Source: Talinum fruticosum
Taxonomy: Eukaryota; Streptophyta; Magnoliopsida; Caryophyllales; Talinaceae
Assembly: GCA_021018815.1 (NCBI GenBank)
Contig: JAITYX010000046.1
Span: 4,715,501-4,779,500 of the forward strand
Direction of reading: 5' to 3'
DNA: 64,000 bases
The position numbers and the translations under genes are program-made. Positions 1 to 11,829 of this stretch are shown here, piece by piece; position 1 is the first letter of the stretch, and each line of letters opens with the position of its first letter. Under the pieces are notes generated by a model. It was not told the DNA's origin. It made no database searches and was given only the letters and a program-made list of their open reading frames with translations.

Positions 1-1302
1 GGTCCGATTCTCGAGTCTTCCGTTTAGAGAACTGAGTTTGTGTCTCTTTCTTTTGAAAAACTTCTTTTATAAAACGGTGGAGATGTTTTTCTCCTATAAG
101 TTGGTCCGGGGTCAGTCCTCCTTTCGTTTTTATGAATGGGATCGTGCTCAGCCTTCCCGAACTTCGCAGCTTCCGGAATCCTTTTGAAAAGCTCCGAGTA
201 GGAATTGGATTCCTCCTCTTTGTTAAAACCAAGGCCTTCTTTTCGAAAGAGACACATTGAGATCCCAAGAGCATATCAAGGTTCTTCCGACCTTGAGTAA
301 ACTTTAAAAGAAGATCTTGAGACTCGTTGAGCTTTTGCTTTAGTTGCTCATTTTCTTTTCCGAGTAACTCAAACTCGGCCTCATTGGATTGAGCACTAGT
401 CTTGAGTTCTCTCGAGTGTAAGTCTCGGCTTTTCCAACTCATTTTTTAAAGAAATGCTACCTCTTATCTTTCTTGTAGAATTCTTCTTTTGGCCTTTTAT
501 CCCATGTTTTGTGCTTCATCATTCTCTTGAAGCCTCTAGCAATAAGTGCCATGGGATGCTCTTCCGAGTCGGAGGAGCTCGGATTTGCTTCTCGGGTTTC
601 GAGGCTTTCGCGCTATGTTCGTTTTTGTGTCGCCCTCGGCGTCCTCCTCTTCCAGGTGGATTTCATGAGTGAGAAGCTTCCCGATGAGCTCGTCCGGCTT
701 TAGAAGTGATAGGTTCCGAGCCTCCTCTATGGCAGTCACCTTAGAACCCCACCTTCTCTTTGGTAGGCTTACGAGTATCTTTCGACACATTTTCTCGTGA
801 GTAATCTTCTTACCCAGAGATTTGAGATTGTTGGTGATCTCGGTGAATCGAATGAACATCCGAGTGATGTTCTCTTCGGCTCCATCTTGAATAGCTCGTA
901 TTTATGAAGATATTGACTGATCTTCGCTTGTTTGACCTGGCTTGTGCCTTCATAAGTGTTGACCAGTGTGTCCCACACTTCTTTGGCTGAATCACGGGTA
1001 GATACTCGATTATATTCTTCCGAGCTGATGGCGCACATCGAATGTTCATTGCCTTGAAGTTCTTTATGAACTTCTCTGCTTCACTCGGAGTAAACTCGGC
1101 CTTTGTCTTGGGAATGATTCTAAACTCCTCTCGTCTTCATGGGAATATAGTTTCCTTGTTGTATGATCTCCCAAACATCTTCATTGTGATCTAGAAGGAA
1201 ACATTCCATGAGCTTCTTCTAGTGCACGAAGTTTAATCCTTTGAATTTTGGTGGTTTGCTGGAAGATCTTCCTTCATCGAACTCTCCGTTGTTCTAAGCC
1301 AT
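1..1302 (-). pseudogene. gag: copia gag (and start of pol linker) of element H, broken
   Basis: Reads on the minus strand from an ATG at 1302. The gag core (about 536-1038) contains WDTLVNTYEGT, KISQYLHKYELFKM and the LVSLPKRRWG segment, typical of the copia Gag domain (UBN2-like) that builds the particle. Codon 3 is TAG, as in copies B and J. A deletion of about 400 bases, judged against copy A, joins the FYKK-rich segment near 465 directly to the later segment near 445 and removes the CCHC zinc knuckle. Several frameshifts also break the frame. Positions 24-257 hold the basic linker before protease (RRKTSPPFYKRSFSKERD). It cannot make a normal Gag. Confidence 0.8.
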
Positions 1303-1347
1303 TTGATCTTTATACCTTTGGATGGTTAGATCCTTTACGAAAGGCTA

Positions 1348-1359
1348 GGCTCGATATCA
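1348..1359 (-). other. primer-binding site of H (initiator tRNA-Met type)
   Basis: On the minus strand the bases just inside the LTR read TGATATCGAGCC. This resembles the initiator-Met PBS TGGTATCAGAGC with one base missing and one changed. It sits two bases inside the LTR end, as in all the other SIRE copies here. Confidence 0.7.
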
Positions 1360-1361
1360 AT

Positions 1362-4300
1362 TGAAGGTTTGCTCGGGGAGAGTCTCGAGTCACCCTAGAG
1401 GGAGGTGAATAGGGTGATGGAGGATTTTCTTTGAAAATCAAACTCTTTTGCCAAAGTGGAGGCGAAATGCATTCTGAGTCTAAAGTGGGGTCGAAAAGTA
1501 TGAACTCGGAATTGCTATAAAGAGTAAAGAGTCGGATAATGCTGAAGCTTTGAGACTCGTCCGAGTCTAGAATGAACTCAAAAAGTAAAGACAAAGAAGT
1601 TACGTGGAAACCCTCCTGGGGCAGAAAACCACGGACCGTGCTAATCCAAGCACGAAGTCAAATCCACTATTTTGAGTCCACAAAATACGATGGACTGACC
1701 GAACCCAAGTTGCTCCCTTAAACAACTCTTTACAAGTTTTGCTAGACTCGAAATTCCCTTATCCGATCTAGTACTTCCTAGTTGAGATAACCCTTACAGC
1801 TAGGGACAACTAAGCTAAGTTAACCCTTACAGCTTAGTTAAGGGACCTTACCCGAAAGTAAGAAAGTGTTTGTAACTAAGTACAAGACCTTACAACTCGT
1901 AAAGTAATGAATTACAGAGTTGGAGTTGTAAGTAGAAGATTGAGAATGAATACATTGACTTTTCTCAAGTACAAGTATTAACAATAGGTTCGAGCAATCT
2001 TCAAGTCTTGAAAGTTGGCTTCTATTTATAGATGACCAAGCAGCATAGCCGTTATCTCCAACTTCGACGGGAAGTCCTTTGTGACAGTTGATAAGGGATT
2101 TCGAGTCACTCGAAAGTATCCGTTGTGATATGAACGTTGGGCAACGGTTCTTAACTCTCTTGGAAGTCCCAAAACCACTGGCCGTGTCTTGAAGGATAAG
2201 GTGGAAACCACCGTTAAGCTTGGTGTTTCAGTTTTCCAGATTTGGAAACAGACATGACCTCGACACAATCTTCCGGGACTGGGACAGAGAAGAGGAAAAG
2301 CCATGTCTCGCTGGTGATTTGACGTTTTGAAGTCGTTTACTTTTGTAATTCAAAAAGTGTATCCTCGTTTGAATAACCTACAAAAGTAAATCAATTTTGG
2401 TTCTCAAAGTATAAAATACTTTGGTCCACGATTAGACACGGATAATATCGTAATGTTATTAGGACGGGCATTGTAGTCATTTTAAACTATTTTTACCTTA
2501 GGTGTAAAACCCAACATTCCTCCAGCCCCCACATTAAAGCCCCATTTCTCCTCTCTCTCTATCCTTTCCCCTTTCTTCTCCAAATGGTTCCACTTCTTTC
2601 TCTCCTATCTCTCTTTCCCCAACTCTCTCCTCTCCCTCGTTTTTCCCTTCCTTAAACTCCGAAGTTCCTTCAAGAATGAAGCTGAACTATGAAGTTAATG
2701 TATCATCGGTTCTCAAATTTCCGCCGTCGATTTCGCCACTCCATCATAACCACCACACCGCGGTGGCGCTACTTAGTCGTAGATTTTTAATATGAAATTA
2801 GCTCCTCCAAACCTTGGTTTATTTTTAAGTTTTCGGTTATTTTTTTCTTGATTTGTGGAGATCTAATGTTCTAGATCTATTTTTGCATGAAATGCAAGTG
2901 AAAATAGATTTAACTTTTGACAATTATGAATTTTTTTGGTTAGTTTTTCTCTCCTAAAAATAGAGTAGCGACTCCCCTCTTCAATTTATTTCTATTGCAT
3001 TGCATCTCGGTTATTTTTTATTACAGGATAAAAAAAGGAGATCTACATCTACCTGCCGAGCCGAAGCCGAGGGTGACTGTTTCAGCCCAAGCCCCCGACC
3101 GACGCCTGTGATCGCTAAGTGCGGACTGTCGCCTGCAGTGGATGGTCAAAAGTTGAAGCTTAGGTCCAAACCATGGTTTTCACAGCGAGTATGTCCCTAA
3201 AGCCTCATGACGGAACCCTAATTTCTAATTATTTTATTCTTTAATTAGGAAATAGTATCCCGGAATTCGTAAAAATAATTTATAAAATAAAATAGTTAAT
3301 AAAACGCCAATCAATTCCGAATTCGATTCTCGGTTCTAAGACGATGGAGTCACTTTTAGCCTTTTTCGGTCTTAGTTTTCCCACATTAAGATCGGCAAAG
3401 CAAATCTTTATCTTTTGTTTTTGTTAGTTTTTTCCATCTTAAAAAATAACTGGTGACACCTCTTTTTGCTTTATTTCTATTTAAATTGCATCTCGACTAG
3501 TTTTTAACTGCAGGAATAAAAAGGGTTCTCAATTTGCCAAACTAGGCCGGAGGCCGAGGCTAAGCAAAATCATTCCAAGTCTAAGGAAATGCATTATCAT
3601 CCGATCGGGATAAAAGCATCTTTCCATAAATCATTCATAGTGCAATAGCCAAATCATAGAATCATCCCAAACTAAGTTGTATATTAGTACATGCACTTCT
3701 TTTTCTTCATCGCATTCTTTATGTGAATCCAAATAAAAGCATCCTTAGTCTCTTTGGATCTTCCACTTAAGTCCCTTCCTCCCAAAACTGGTCTTCTTTC
3801 ACATGGTCGTAAACCTCATCCTTTAGGCTCGCAGAATAGGAAAGTCTACTGCAATTGAGTACTTGTCGGAATCCAAACTCCAAAGATTAGAGCACCTCAC
3901 TAAGGAGTCCGACACATCTTCTCCCCATTCTACGTTGCGTTTTATTTCACGGTCTACACCGGTGCGACAAGTTTTGGTGCACACCACACTCGTTCCAATC
4001 TTCTCTTCAATTATCTTAGTCATAAGAGAATGTAATTTTCTCGAGTCTAATATTCATTATACTCAAATTCCATCTCGAGTCAATCTGGAGAAAGATCAAG
4101 TTAGATAAAGAATATCGAGTAAGAATACTTGATCTAGACAAATATAGTTCAAACAAAACCAATCGACTAGAAGAGATGAATTAGCGCCTGTAATTCTCCC
4201 GAACTTGGAATATGAAGTCGGACCCGAGTAAAAAGTGTTAGAGCAAGTTTTTAAACATGCGATGAGTCCGAGTGTTGTCCGAGTGACTCGAACTATAGAT

Positions 4301-4514
4301 GTGAAATGATGAGCAAGAGTATGATTTCGAGTTAGTCGGAATCAAATGAAAACATATGCAATAGTTTCTTTAATACTCATAAAAGGTTCTATAGTACTCG
4401 AAAAGTTTACGTAGCACTTAGAATGACTTGTAATCAAAACTTACAAGAGATGAAGTTTATACCTGATTCCTTGATTGTATTCAGAATGTTATACATGCAA
4501 AGTCCGAGTCTTCA
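1362..4514 (-). repeat. 5' LTR of SIRE element H, split by insert N
   Basis: The LTR runs (minus strand) from TGAAGACTCGG at 4514 to CCTTCA at 1362 and is interrupted at about 2454-4009. Removing the insert gives about 1.6 kb, close to copy A (1,581 bp) and somewhat longer than B, C and E (about 1.48 kb). A TATA box, CTATAAATAG on the minus strand, lies at 2022-2031, in the same place as in the other copies. The conserved end segment (CACCCTAGAGGG near 1391) marks the family. Confidence 0.85.
2454..4009. mobile_element. insert N within H's LTR, related to Tat/Ogre leader sequence
   Basis: The SIRE LTR alignment is lost near 2454 and resumes near 4010. The inserted piece could start TG and end CA, but the flanking five bases do not match, so the ends are approximate. 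It holds two diverged copies of a block (about 2,940-3,210 and 3,400-3,560) that contain a GCGACTCCC-like motif, then CATCTCG, then a GCAGGA-type motif and a GC-rich GCCGAGG segment. The same block occurs at 47,170-47,560 beside LTR K. That ties N to a Tat/Ogre-like family leader or LTR fragment. No coding sequence is credible: the 66-codon frames at 3,000 and 3,823 lack any recognisable domain. Confidence 0.5.
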
Positions 4515-6125
4515 TGAAGAAACTGCCTGCATATGAAAGCTTAGGGGAAACTTGTTCTGTAAAACAACACTACACTCAGTTGTAAGAGACAAAACTCCAT
4601 TCTCAATCAACTTCCCTTTGTTGGACAGTATGTCTTAAAAACTTTGTGTAAGATGGTATCTCTACAAGTGCCTTCAGGAAGGGGATGTTCATATGGAATT
4701 TCTGCTACATCTCTATGAACTTAGTGTACTTCTTTTGATCCTTAGTCTTTACTAATCTCTCAGGATATGGAACTGGAGGTTTGTAAGACTCAACAGAGCC
4801 TTACTATAGTTTTAGTTTCAGCTTTACCCTTTGAACTTTTAGTCTCACCCTTAGCACCCTGAATCTCAGCTTGAACATCTCCGTATTTCTCCCTTTCTTT
4901 AGTAGCAAAATCCTCCCTTTCATTGGTAAGCATCCCGGGACCCTCTAACTCTTTCCTACTCCTCAAAGTAATAACATTGACGAGGCCTTTCTGGATTGAT
5001 CTTTAGCCGACCAGGCAAATGACCTTGAGGTATACAAAGATGGTTCACTTGTTGGGCTATTTGGGATATTTGGGTCTCTGAATCTTCTTGTGGGTAGTCA
5101 TGCCCTCAAACATGGAAGTTAATTATTTGATCGATTCACCTAAGGTCTCATTTATTCTAGATTGTGTCCGGACGAAGCTTTCCATGAGGCTCTCTAAATT
5201 TGACTTCGAGGTAGGGGTTGAGGTGGTGGATTGAAAAGGGCCTTAGGCTGAAAACCAAGTGGCAAAGGATTGTTATTTCTCTAGGAGAAATTAGGGTGAA
5301 TTTTCCATGCAAGGTTGTAGATTTGGGAGTATGGGTTGTTTTGTGGTCTAGAAGTAAAGTCTTGTAGAGCAATGGCTTGTTCAATAGTCCGGAAATCAAT
5401 TTGGCACTCAGCAGCCACATGCCTTTGCACTCCACATATCTCATGAACTACATGTCCCTCATTTGCAGCATTAGAGGAACCACTTGAAGTGCACACAACA
5501 CTTACAAGCTCTAGCTTTCGACTAAGAGCCTCCACCTTGCTAGCTAGCAAAGCTATAGAATCAATCTTATGCATCCATGTTCTCAATGAGCGCCTTGGCT
5601 TCACCTTCACCCTTAGCTATAAGAACACCTCTTGCAATTGCATCTATAGAAATCCGAATCGGAGAGGTAGCCCATTGTAGAAGGTTTAGAGGAGCATCCA
5701 TTCTCGAATGTCGCGGTGAGGACACTTCTTTTGGAGATCTTTGTAGCACTCCCATGCCTCGTAGAGTGATTCTCCATCCTCCTAGCAAAAGGTGGAGATG
5801 GCGTTCCTCGGTTTGGCGGTCTTACTTGGGGAAATAATTTTACCAGGAACACCTTTAACAAAGCTTCCCAAGTGGTTACTTGTTGGGATCTTCATTTAGC
5901 AGCCAATCTTTGGCTCTATCCTTTAGAGAGAAAGGAAAGAGCTTAAGACGGAGGGCTTCATTGATAAAGTTGTTGATTATCATGGTCCCATACTTCTCCA
6001 AGAAGGAGTTGACGTGTCGGATGGAATTTTCATTAGGAAGCCCTCCAAACGCATCTTGCCACATAAAGTGAATGAGCGACATCTTAACCTCAAAGTCCTC
6101 AGCAGCCACATTCGGCCCAACGATG
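4515..6125 (-). pseudogene. gag: Athila-type gypsy gag and pre-protease linker of element L
   Basis: Minus-strand Athila Gag in several frames. From right to left: the N-terminal core (5,876-6,109) with FGGLPNENSIRHVNSFLEKY and LKLFPFSLKDRAKDWL; a middle part (5,567-5,861) with LLQTFYNGL-type sequence; then a zinc-knuckle-like segment ICGVQRHVAAEC (about 5,405-5,440). Further left (about 4,560-4,800) a PPVPYPERLVKTKDQKKY segment precedes the protease in Athila elements. Frameshifts and stops are frequent. The sequence ends at 4,514/4,515, where element H is inserted, so protease and pol of L lie outside the window. The same order is seen in M at 9,221-11,086. Confidence 0.8.
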
Positions 6126-6438
6126 GCCTATATTGCCCCAGCACGCACTAGGGATGGCGTAGTCCCCTAGCGGTCTCGGTTGCGGTCTTAGCTCCTCCAT
6201 CCTTTCCTCTTTTCTCCACCTTCGCGCATCTACACCGATTGCTCTTGCTGTTACTTTCATTTCTAGTTCAAATGGGATAATTTCTCTCCCTCATCGACTC
6301 TTCCTATGCATGTAAAAATAAGAACTATACCAAGCGTAAATAGGTTCAAGCGAAATCAAGAAAAGATTGGTGCTGGAATAAGAACAAAAGAACTCGTTTC
6401 AAGTCTTAAAGCAAACTTAGTACTCAAAAGAACAGAAT

Positions 6439-6456
6439 TCCCAAGCAACGGCGCAA
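6439..6456 (-). other. primer-binding site of Athila element L
   Basis: The plus strand reads tcccaagcaacggcgcaa, the reverse complement of a degraded TTGCGCCGTTGC-TTGGGA. Athila elements use a TGGCGCCGTTGCCGGGGA site (usually assigned to tRNA-Asp). It sits seven bases inside the LTR end at 6464, the same spacing region as in M. Confidence 0.75.
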
Positions 6457-6463
6457 GAAAACT

Positions 6464-7640
6464 TGTTGAGAAAATACCGCAAGTGCACGGTGTAGCCGTA
6501 GCTAGGAATTGGTACGTACGGGTCGTGTCCACGAGGAACTCACTTTCAAGTACTAAATTCGCCTAAAAACTCTAATCTACATGAGACTCGGTTCGATAAT
6601 GATTTTTGTTTCAGGATTAAACTAATTACAAAAACGTATGAGAAATCAATGGATAAAAAACCTTAGATTGGGATTAATGACACTACTATGCCCGAAATCA
6701 AAAACAAATACCACTTGAGATTTTGCATATGCTAGCAGTTTAGAAGGGGAAACGCTAATTAAAACTATCTTTGCCTACTTTCGAAGGTCAAAGACTAATC
6801 TTGCTCAATCTAATCGCCTGTTTTCATGGGATTAATAAAGAGCAAAATCATACAAATGCATCTCACAACCCCGATTGAAAACCTTAATCGTTTACAATGT
6901 CATTGTAGGTGAGTTTCTATCTTTGATGTTCATAAAACCCGAGTAAAAGCGGATGATTCCTCTTTCACGGCATTCATAAAAAAGTGATGATCAAAGTGCA
7001 TTCTAACCTAACAAGCATAGAACAATCCAATTGATATTCAATTCATGATTATCAAGGCATAATAGGGATAAATCCCTGCCTAAGTGGAGAAATTATCCCC
7101 TAAACATGAAACTAAACAATTGACATGATTAAAAGAAACTAGCTGTGTTGCGATGATGAGAAACTGTGAAGAAAAGATAAAATGAAGAAATTACAATTAC
7201 CGAATGAAAACTTGATGTGATTGAATGGTAAATAATCTTCATGTAGATAATGGATATTGAAAGTTCTTCGATCTCCTCTCCAAGCTCTCTCATGAAAAAC
7301 CCTAGCTAAAACTTAGAATAATGAAACGATCTCCCGAAATTACAATTAAGAAACCGATAAATCACAAAAACAGTAAGCCGCACAGCCAGCGTAAGCGTCG
7401 TACGACCTATCTTGCACGTGCCAGCCGTAATTTCGAATGACCGTGCAATTTATGCATAGGTAGCCGTGCGAAAAGCCCAAAGTTTCGCCTCTTTTGCACG
7501 AGTCATGCAGATTATGCATGGTAGGCCGTGTATGAGTTTAACTTTCATAACTTCTCTCACGATCGTACAAGGTGTGTACGGCCGGCCATGCGGCCTACCT
7601 TAATTGTGAGCCCTTCGCTCGATGGTCTCGCACGGTTGTG
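6464..7640 (-). repeat. 5' LTR of Athila element L, inner part
   Basis: On the minus strand this LTR ends ...CTCAACA at 6464, next to the PBS. The U5 region shares CTTGCGG and AGTTTT with M at 9,064-9,083. At 7640 it is cut by element M and continues at 19,374-19,655. The two parts add up to about 1.45 kb, close to M's LTR (1,437 bp). The stretch 7,380-7,640 is rich in short CGTGC/GCACG and GGCC motifs. Confidence 0.75.
7636..7640. repeat. left target-site duplication of element M (ttgtg)
   Basis: Five bases before M's 5' LTR, ttgtg, match ttgta at 19374-19378 in four of five positions. Five bases is the normal duplication length for Athila elements. Confidence 0.7.
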
Positions 7641-9077
7641 TGATAAGTGCATAAAATGCATTAGATTCTTAGGTGTTTTGATACTTTTCTTTGGGAAAAA
7701 TTGGTTAATAGGAGTGTGTTTATGCTCCATTTTCGGTTTTACGCTTGTGTTTTGGTGTTTTGAGATGTTTTTCCAGATTTGATCACCAATGCTAAGTATT
7801 CCTGAGATTAGTGAGTGTTCCAAGCTTTAAGAAGACCAACAGGGTCCATCTTTACAGTCAAAACGGCCGTTCCCTCGATTTCTCAAAGTTTGTCCTTCCA
7901 ACGAACCAACATGGGCAGCCCGTTTCCACCGAAACGGCCCGTGTTGAAGGTGAGCTCGCCAGGAGCATTTACATCGAAAATGGTGAGCCCGTGTCGGAGG
8001 ACACAACCCATTTTCAGCGTCCCTGTCTAGTTTTAATGGGCCAGCATCCAACACGGTCGACCCGTGTCGGAGGACACGGCTCGTGTTGAAGGTAAAATAT
8101 GCCTGAGACGATTCGGTTTTGACGGTTTTGGCTCTTGATTGCTTCTTAATGGCTTATTTAAGCTGCTTTTCGGCAATTCCTGCATGAATCTAGTCCAGAA
8201 CCCTACCATTCATCCTCCATTTTTTCCTTCCTCCGTTCCTTCACATCAAACCAAAAACATTGACGATCGAAGAAGAACATTGAAGCGATTGCGGGATTCC
8301 AGCTGAAGTTGAGAGATTCAAGTGGAGCACTTCAAGTCTATCATCTCCTTCTTTATTTTTTGCTGTTGAGGTTTGATTTCAATGTATTGGATTTTAGTTA
8401 AGCTTTCAATAAACATGTGTGAGTAGTTTAGTTTTTCTAGGGATTTGTAATCCGAAACAGCGTAGTTTGATTAGTTTTCTCGATTTGTGCTTCAATTCTT
8501 ATTTTGATTCAATAGAAGGTTGTGTTTATCATGTTCATGAGTGTTTTGAAGGCCTAGAATACTTGTGTTTAGAGATTAATCTATCATGTACTTGAAAAGT
8601 GAAATAGAATAATCCGACAACCAACTTTTCTACCTAGTTTATGAAATTTGAGAAAAGAATAGTAAATTAGGGGATCACTTTGATAATTTGAAATCCTTAA
8701 CTTTGATTAACTTAAAAGGCATATGAAATTTGTTTGATAGGTTAATTAGAGCAATTATATTAAGCATCAAAAGAGCGGTATAATTTTGTGATTATCGATC
8801 CTTGATTTATTTGAATGAATGATTGCGCAAATTATGTTTAAATAATGAAACCCATTGTTAGGAAAGCAAATCCCTAGATATTTTTGCCCATTGATTTAAG
8901 TCTAGATTAATTTTCTTAATTTTAATAGTTAGAACTAGTTTAGAAAGAACCAACTTTAAAAATCCGACTTGCTTTGTAATTGAGTAGAGGGCTAGTTTAG
9001 TGCATTGTTTGATCGAGTTCTTGTGGGATCGACCTTGACTAGCTACAATTTAAATACTGTACGCTTGCGGCCTGTCA
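7641..9077 (+). repeat. 5' LTR of Athila element M
   Basis: Starts TGATAAGTGC and ends GCCTGTCA. It is 1,437 bp, 70 bp longer than the 3' LTR; part of the difference is an extra segment around 7,995-8,065. A TATA-like CTTATTTAAG lies near 8153-8162. U3 holds palindromes of the form CCGTTTC-n4-GAAACGG (7920-7937) and CCGTGTC-n4-GACACGG (8062-8079). Confidence 0.92.
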
Positions 9078-9082
9078 AGTTT

Positions 9083-9101
9083 TGGGCGCTGTTGTCGGGG
9101 A
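9083..9101 (+). other. primer-binding site of M (Athila type)
   Basis: TGGGCGCTGTTGTCGGGGA lies six bases after the LTR end. It matches the Athila consensus TGGCGCCGTTGCCGGGGA with an inserted G, a lost C and a C-to-T change. Confidence 0.8.
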
Positions 9102-9220
9102 CTCTATTTTTAGTAGCCATTAGACGAATACTCTCAAATTGACTAAGTGCTTAATTTCTTTTTCTGTTTTGATTGCATTGGTAGTTTTGTTTTTGTTCTT
9201 GCTAGGTATTCTCTCCTTAC

Positions 9221-11086
9221 ATGCAAAAAGCTCAATTATTTGATTTTGATCCAGAAATTGAGCAAACCTTCCGCTTTAGACGGAAGAAGCAAAGGCTAGA
9301 GAAGGCTAGGAAGAAGCAAGAAGAAAACTCCAAGCAAAAGCCCACGATGGCCGGTGAAGAAAGAAGAACTTTTGGGCAATATGTGACACCAAATATCACT
9401 AATCCACGGTCGCCCATCAATGTCCCGAGTGCAGTGGCGAATGACTTTGAGTTAAAGAATTCGCTCATCAACTTGGTGAGGGCCACTCCTTTCCATGGCC
9501 TCCCAATGAAGACCCCAATCGGCACCTCCGCATTTTTCGCAAAGCATGTGATACTTTCAAAGCTAACGGGGCTTCACCGAATGCAATCAAGCTGCGATTG
9601 TTTCCATTCTCTCTTGAAGGAAGGTCATGGGAGTTGCTAGATTCTCTTTCGGCGAACTCCATCAGCACATTTAATCAACTTGCAAGTGCCTTCTTGGCAA
9701 AATACTTCCCACCAAGCAAGTTGACCGGTTTGAGGAATCAAATTTCCACCTTCGTCCAAGAACTGGATGAGACTTTATATGAAGCATGGGAAAGATTCAA
9801 GGATCTCCTTTGCCAATGCCCACAACATGGATTTGAGCCATGGGTCCCCATTCAAGCTTTCTACAATGGGGTCGATGATCACTTGAGAGCCACCATTCTT
9901 GCGGCGGCGGGAGGAAACATCATGAGGAAGTCCGTCGATGAGCTCCACACCTTAATTGAGGAGATGGCGCTCAACGGTTTTCAATGGTCCCAGCCCGTTC
10001 CAAGAGAACGGGAGGTAAGCTTGATGTTGATGTAGTTTCTGTGCTTTCTGCTAAGATAGATGCTATAACTCAAAAAATAGACCGTCTAAATGTGAATGTT
10101 GCCCCTCCCCTTCCATGTGCTTCTTGCAATTCATATGAGCATGAGACCTTGTTTTGTCCAGTGGGTATGGCTAGTAATGGACCAACCGACCAAGCCAATT
10201 TTATTGGCAATCCGAACCCGAGGCTAAATTTTGACCCATTCTCTAATTTCTATAACCCGGGATAGAGATATAACCCAAATTTTTCCTACCGGAACAACAA
10301 TCCTATGGGTCCACAACAAGTGCCAAGACCACCCGCCCTGGATTCCAAAGACCTACCCAACCCCAAGTGCCCCAAAAGTCTAACTTGGAGGTCATGATGG
10401 AAAGCCTGCTTTTGGCTCAACAAAAGCAAGATGAGATTATCAAGCAATTGGCTTCTAAAGTTGAAATCTTAGCCACTCACAATAAGATGCTTAAAACTCA
10501 AATTGCTAGCCAAGCAAGCTCTTCCTCTAACCCTTCGGGTAAGGTTCCTAGCCAACCGGTGCCTAACCCTAGGGACCAATGTAATGCCATAACTTTAAGG
10601 AGTGGGACACTATTGGCGGGGCCTAAGGGTGCTAGTAGTGATCATGTGGTCATTGAGGTGCAATATGAAAATGTTGATAAGAATGTTGAGAGTCATGAGA
10701 ATGAGTTGCATGATGTTGTGAATGAGGAGGTGTCTTTACCCTCCAAAGAGTCTTTGGTTGATGTTATTGTGCAGAATACGAGTGAGCCTTCCAATGACCA
10801 AACGAAAATTCCCCAAAGAATCTATACTCCACCTTTGCCTTTCCCACAAAGATTAGCAAAGTCGAAAAATGATAAACAATTTGGGAAGCTTTTAGAGGTC
10901 CTTAAGAAGCTGCACATTAATATTCCCTTCACCGATGCCTTGTCTCAAATGCCTTCTTATGCTAAGTTCTTGAACGAAATTTTGTCCAACAAACGAAAGT
11001 TAGAAGAGCATGAGACCGTAGCTTTGACTGAACAGTGTGGTGCCGTTCTCCAAAACAAGCTTCCCCTAAGCTTCAGGACCCGGTAG
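9221..11086 (+). pseudogene. gag: Athila gag and gag-protease linker of element M
   Basis: Starts at ATG 9221 (MQKAQLFDFDPEIEQ). The frame is lost by a one-base deletion near 9503. The retrotransposon Gag core then continues in another frame to 10035 (FPFSLEGRSWELLDSL, FLAKYFPPSKL, AFYNGVDDHLRATIL). A further shift near 9990 leads to a CCHC knuckle CASCNSYEHETLFC (about 10,117-10,160), which would bind packaged RNA. A TAG at 10263 and a shift near 10,340 follow. The frame 10367-11086 is the Athila linker with SNLEVMMESLLLAQQKQDE and ITLRSGT before protease. Gag would form the cytoplasmic particle; this copy cannot make it whole. Confidence 0.88.
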
Positions 11087-11087
11087 T

Positions 11088-11480
11088 TTCACTATTCCAT
11101 GTGAGGTGGGGAAGATTTCCATAGACCGTGCTTTGTGTGATTTAGGCTCAAGTGTGAGGCTAATGCCCCTCTCTTTGTCCCAAACGCTTGGTATGGGTGA
11201 GTTGAAACCCACTACCATTTCCCTTCAATTGGCCGATCGTTCGGTCAAGTTCCCCATTGGAATATTAGAGGATGTCCCCATTAAGTTAGGAGGTTTCTTT
11301 GTACCTGTTGACTTTGTGATTTTAGAGATGGAGGAAGACACCCATACCCCCATTATTCTTGGGAGGCCTTTCATGGCTACTACTTGGGTGTTGCATTGAT
11401 GTGAAAAAGAGGAGAATGTCCTTTTGTATAGGAGATGAAAGAGCTGAGTTTAATTTGTTTGAAGCTATTAAATTCCCTTC
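11088..11480 (+). pseudogene. aspartic protease domain of element M
   Basis: The retropepsin-like domain has ALCDLGSSVRLMP, with the D-L/S-G active site (about 11,130-11,165). The flap-side IILGRPFMAT motif lies at 11,352-11,383. The frame is lost at about 11,390; in another frame CIDVKKRRMSFCIGDERAEF continues as in other Athila elements. The enzyme would cut the Gag-Pol polyprotein. The stretch 11,480-11,830 is the poorly conserved link to RT and contains several stops. Confidence 0.82.
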
Positions 11481-11829
11481 CTTTTTGATGATTGTTTTAG
11501 AAGGGATATCATTGATTCTATTTTAAGGGAAGATAGTACTAATTTGAGCTCTAATGATCCTCTTGAGTTTTGCTTGTTGAATAATAGTACAATTAGGGAT
11601 ATTGATCCCGAAGTTGCCATTTGTGCTCAATTCTTGGAGGCGTCTCCAAAAGTCCCACCACGACTAGCCACAGTGGAGAAGTTGATGAATGGAAGTTAAG
11701 GTGAGTTATCTATTGTTGGAAATGAAGCTCCAAAAGTTGAATTGAAACCTCTCCCTTCCTCCCTAAGGTATGAATTTCTTAGCCCAAATTACTCTTATCC
11801 CGTGATTGTGAATGCAAATTTGAGTGCTT

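Larger units (their letters stand above)
1..4514 (-). mobile_element. SIRE-type Ty1/copia element H, 5' end only
   Basis: Minus-strand copia element that runs off the left edge. Present are the 5' LTR (right side, itself carrying an insert), a primer-binding site and the first part of gag-pol. The right end, 4514, is where the LTR start TGAAGACTCGGAC (reverse strand) stops. Beyond it lies Athila gag sequence of element L, so H inserted into L. The flanking five bases are tgaag (4515-4519); the matching duplication would be left of the window. Assignment to SIRE/Maximus rests on the gag and pre-protease sequence and its similarity to copies A, B, D and E here. Confidence 0.85.

Noticed and set aside
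7380..7640. GC-rich CGTGC/GCACG cluster considered as a gene promoter
   Set aside because: It belongs to the LTR of Athila copy L; no gene follows other than element M.
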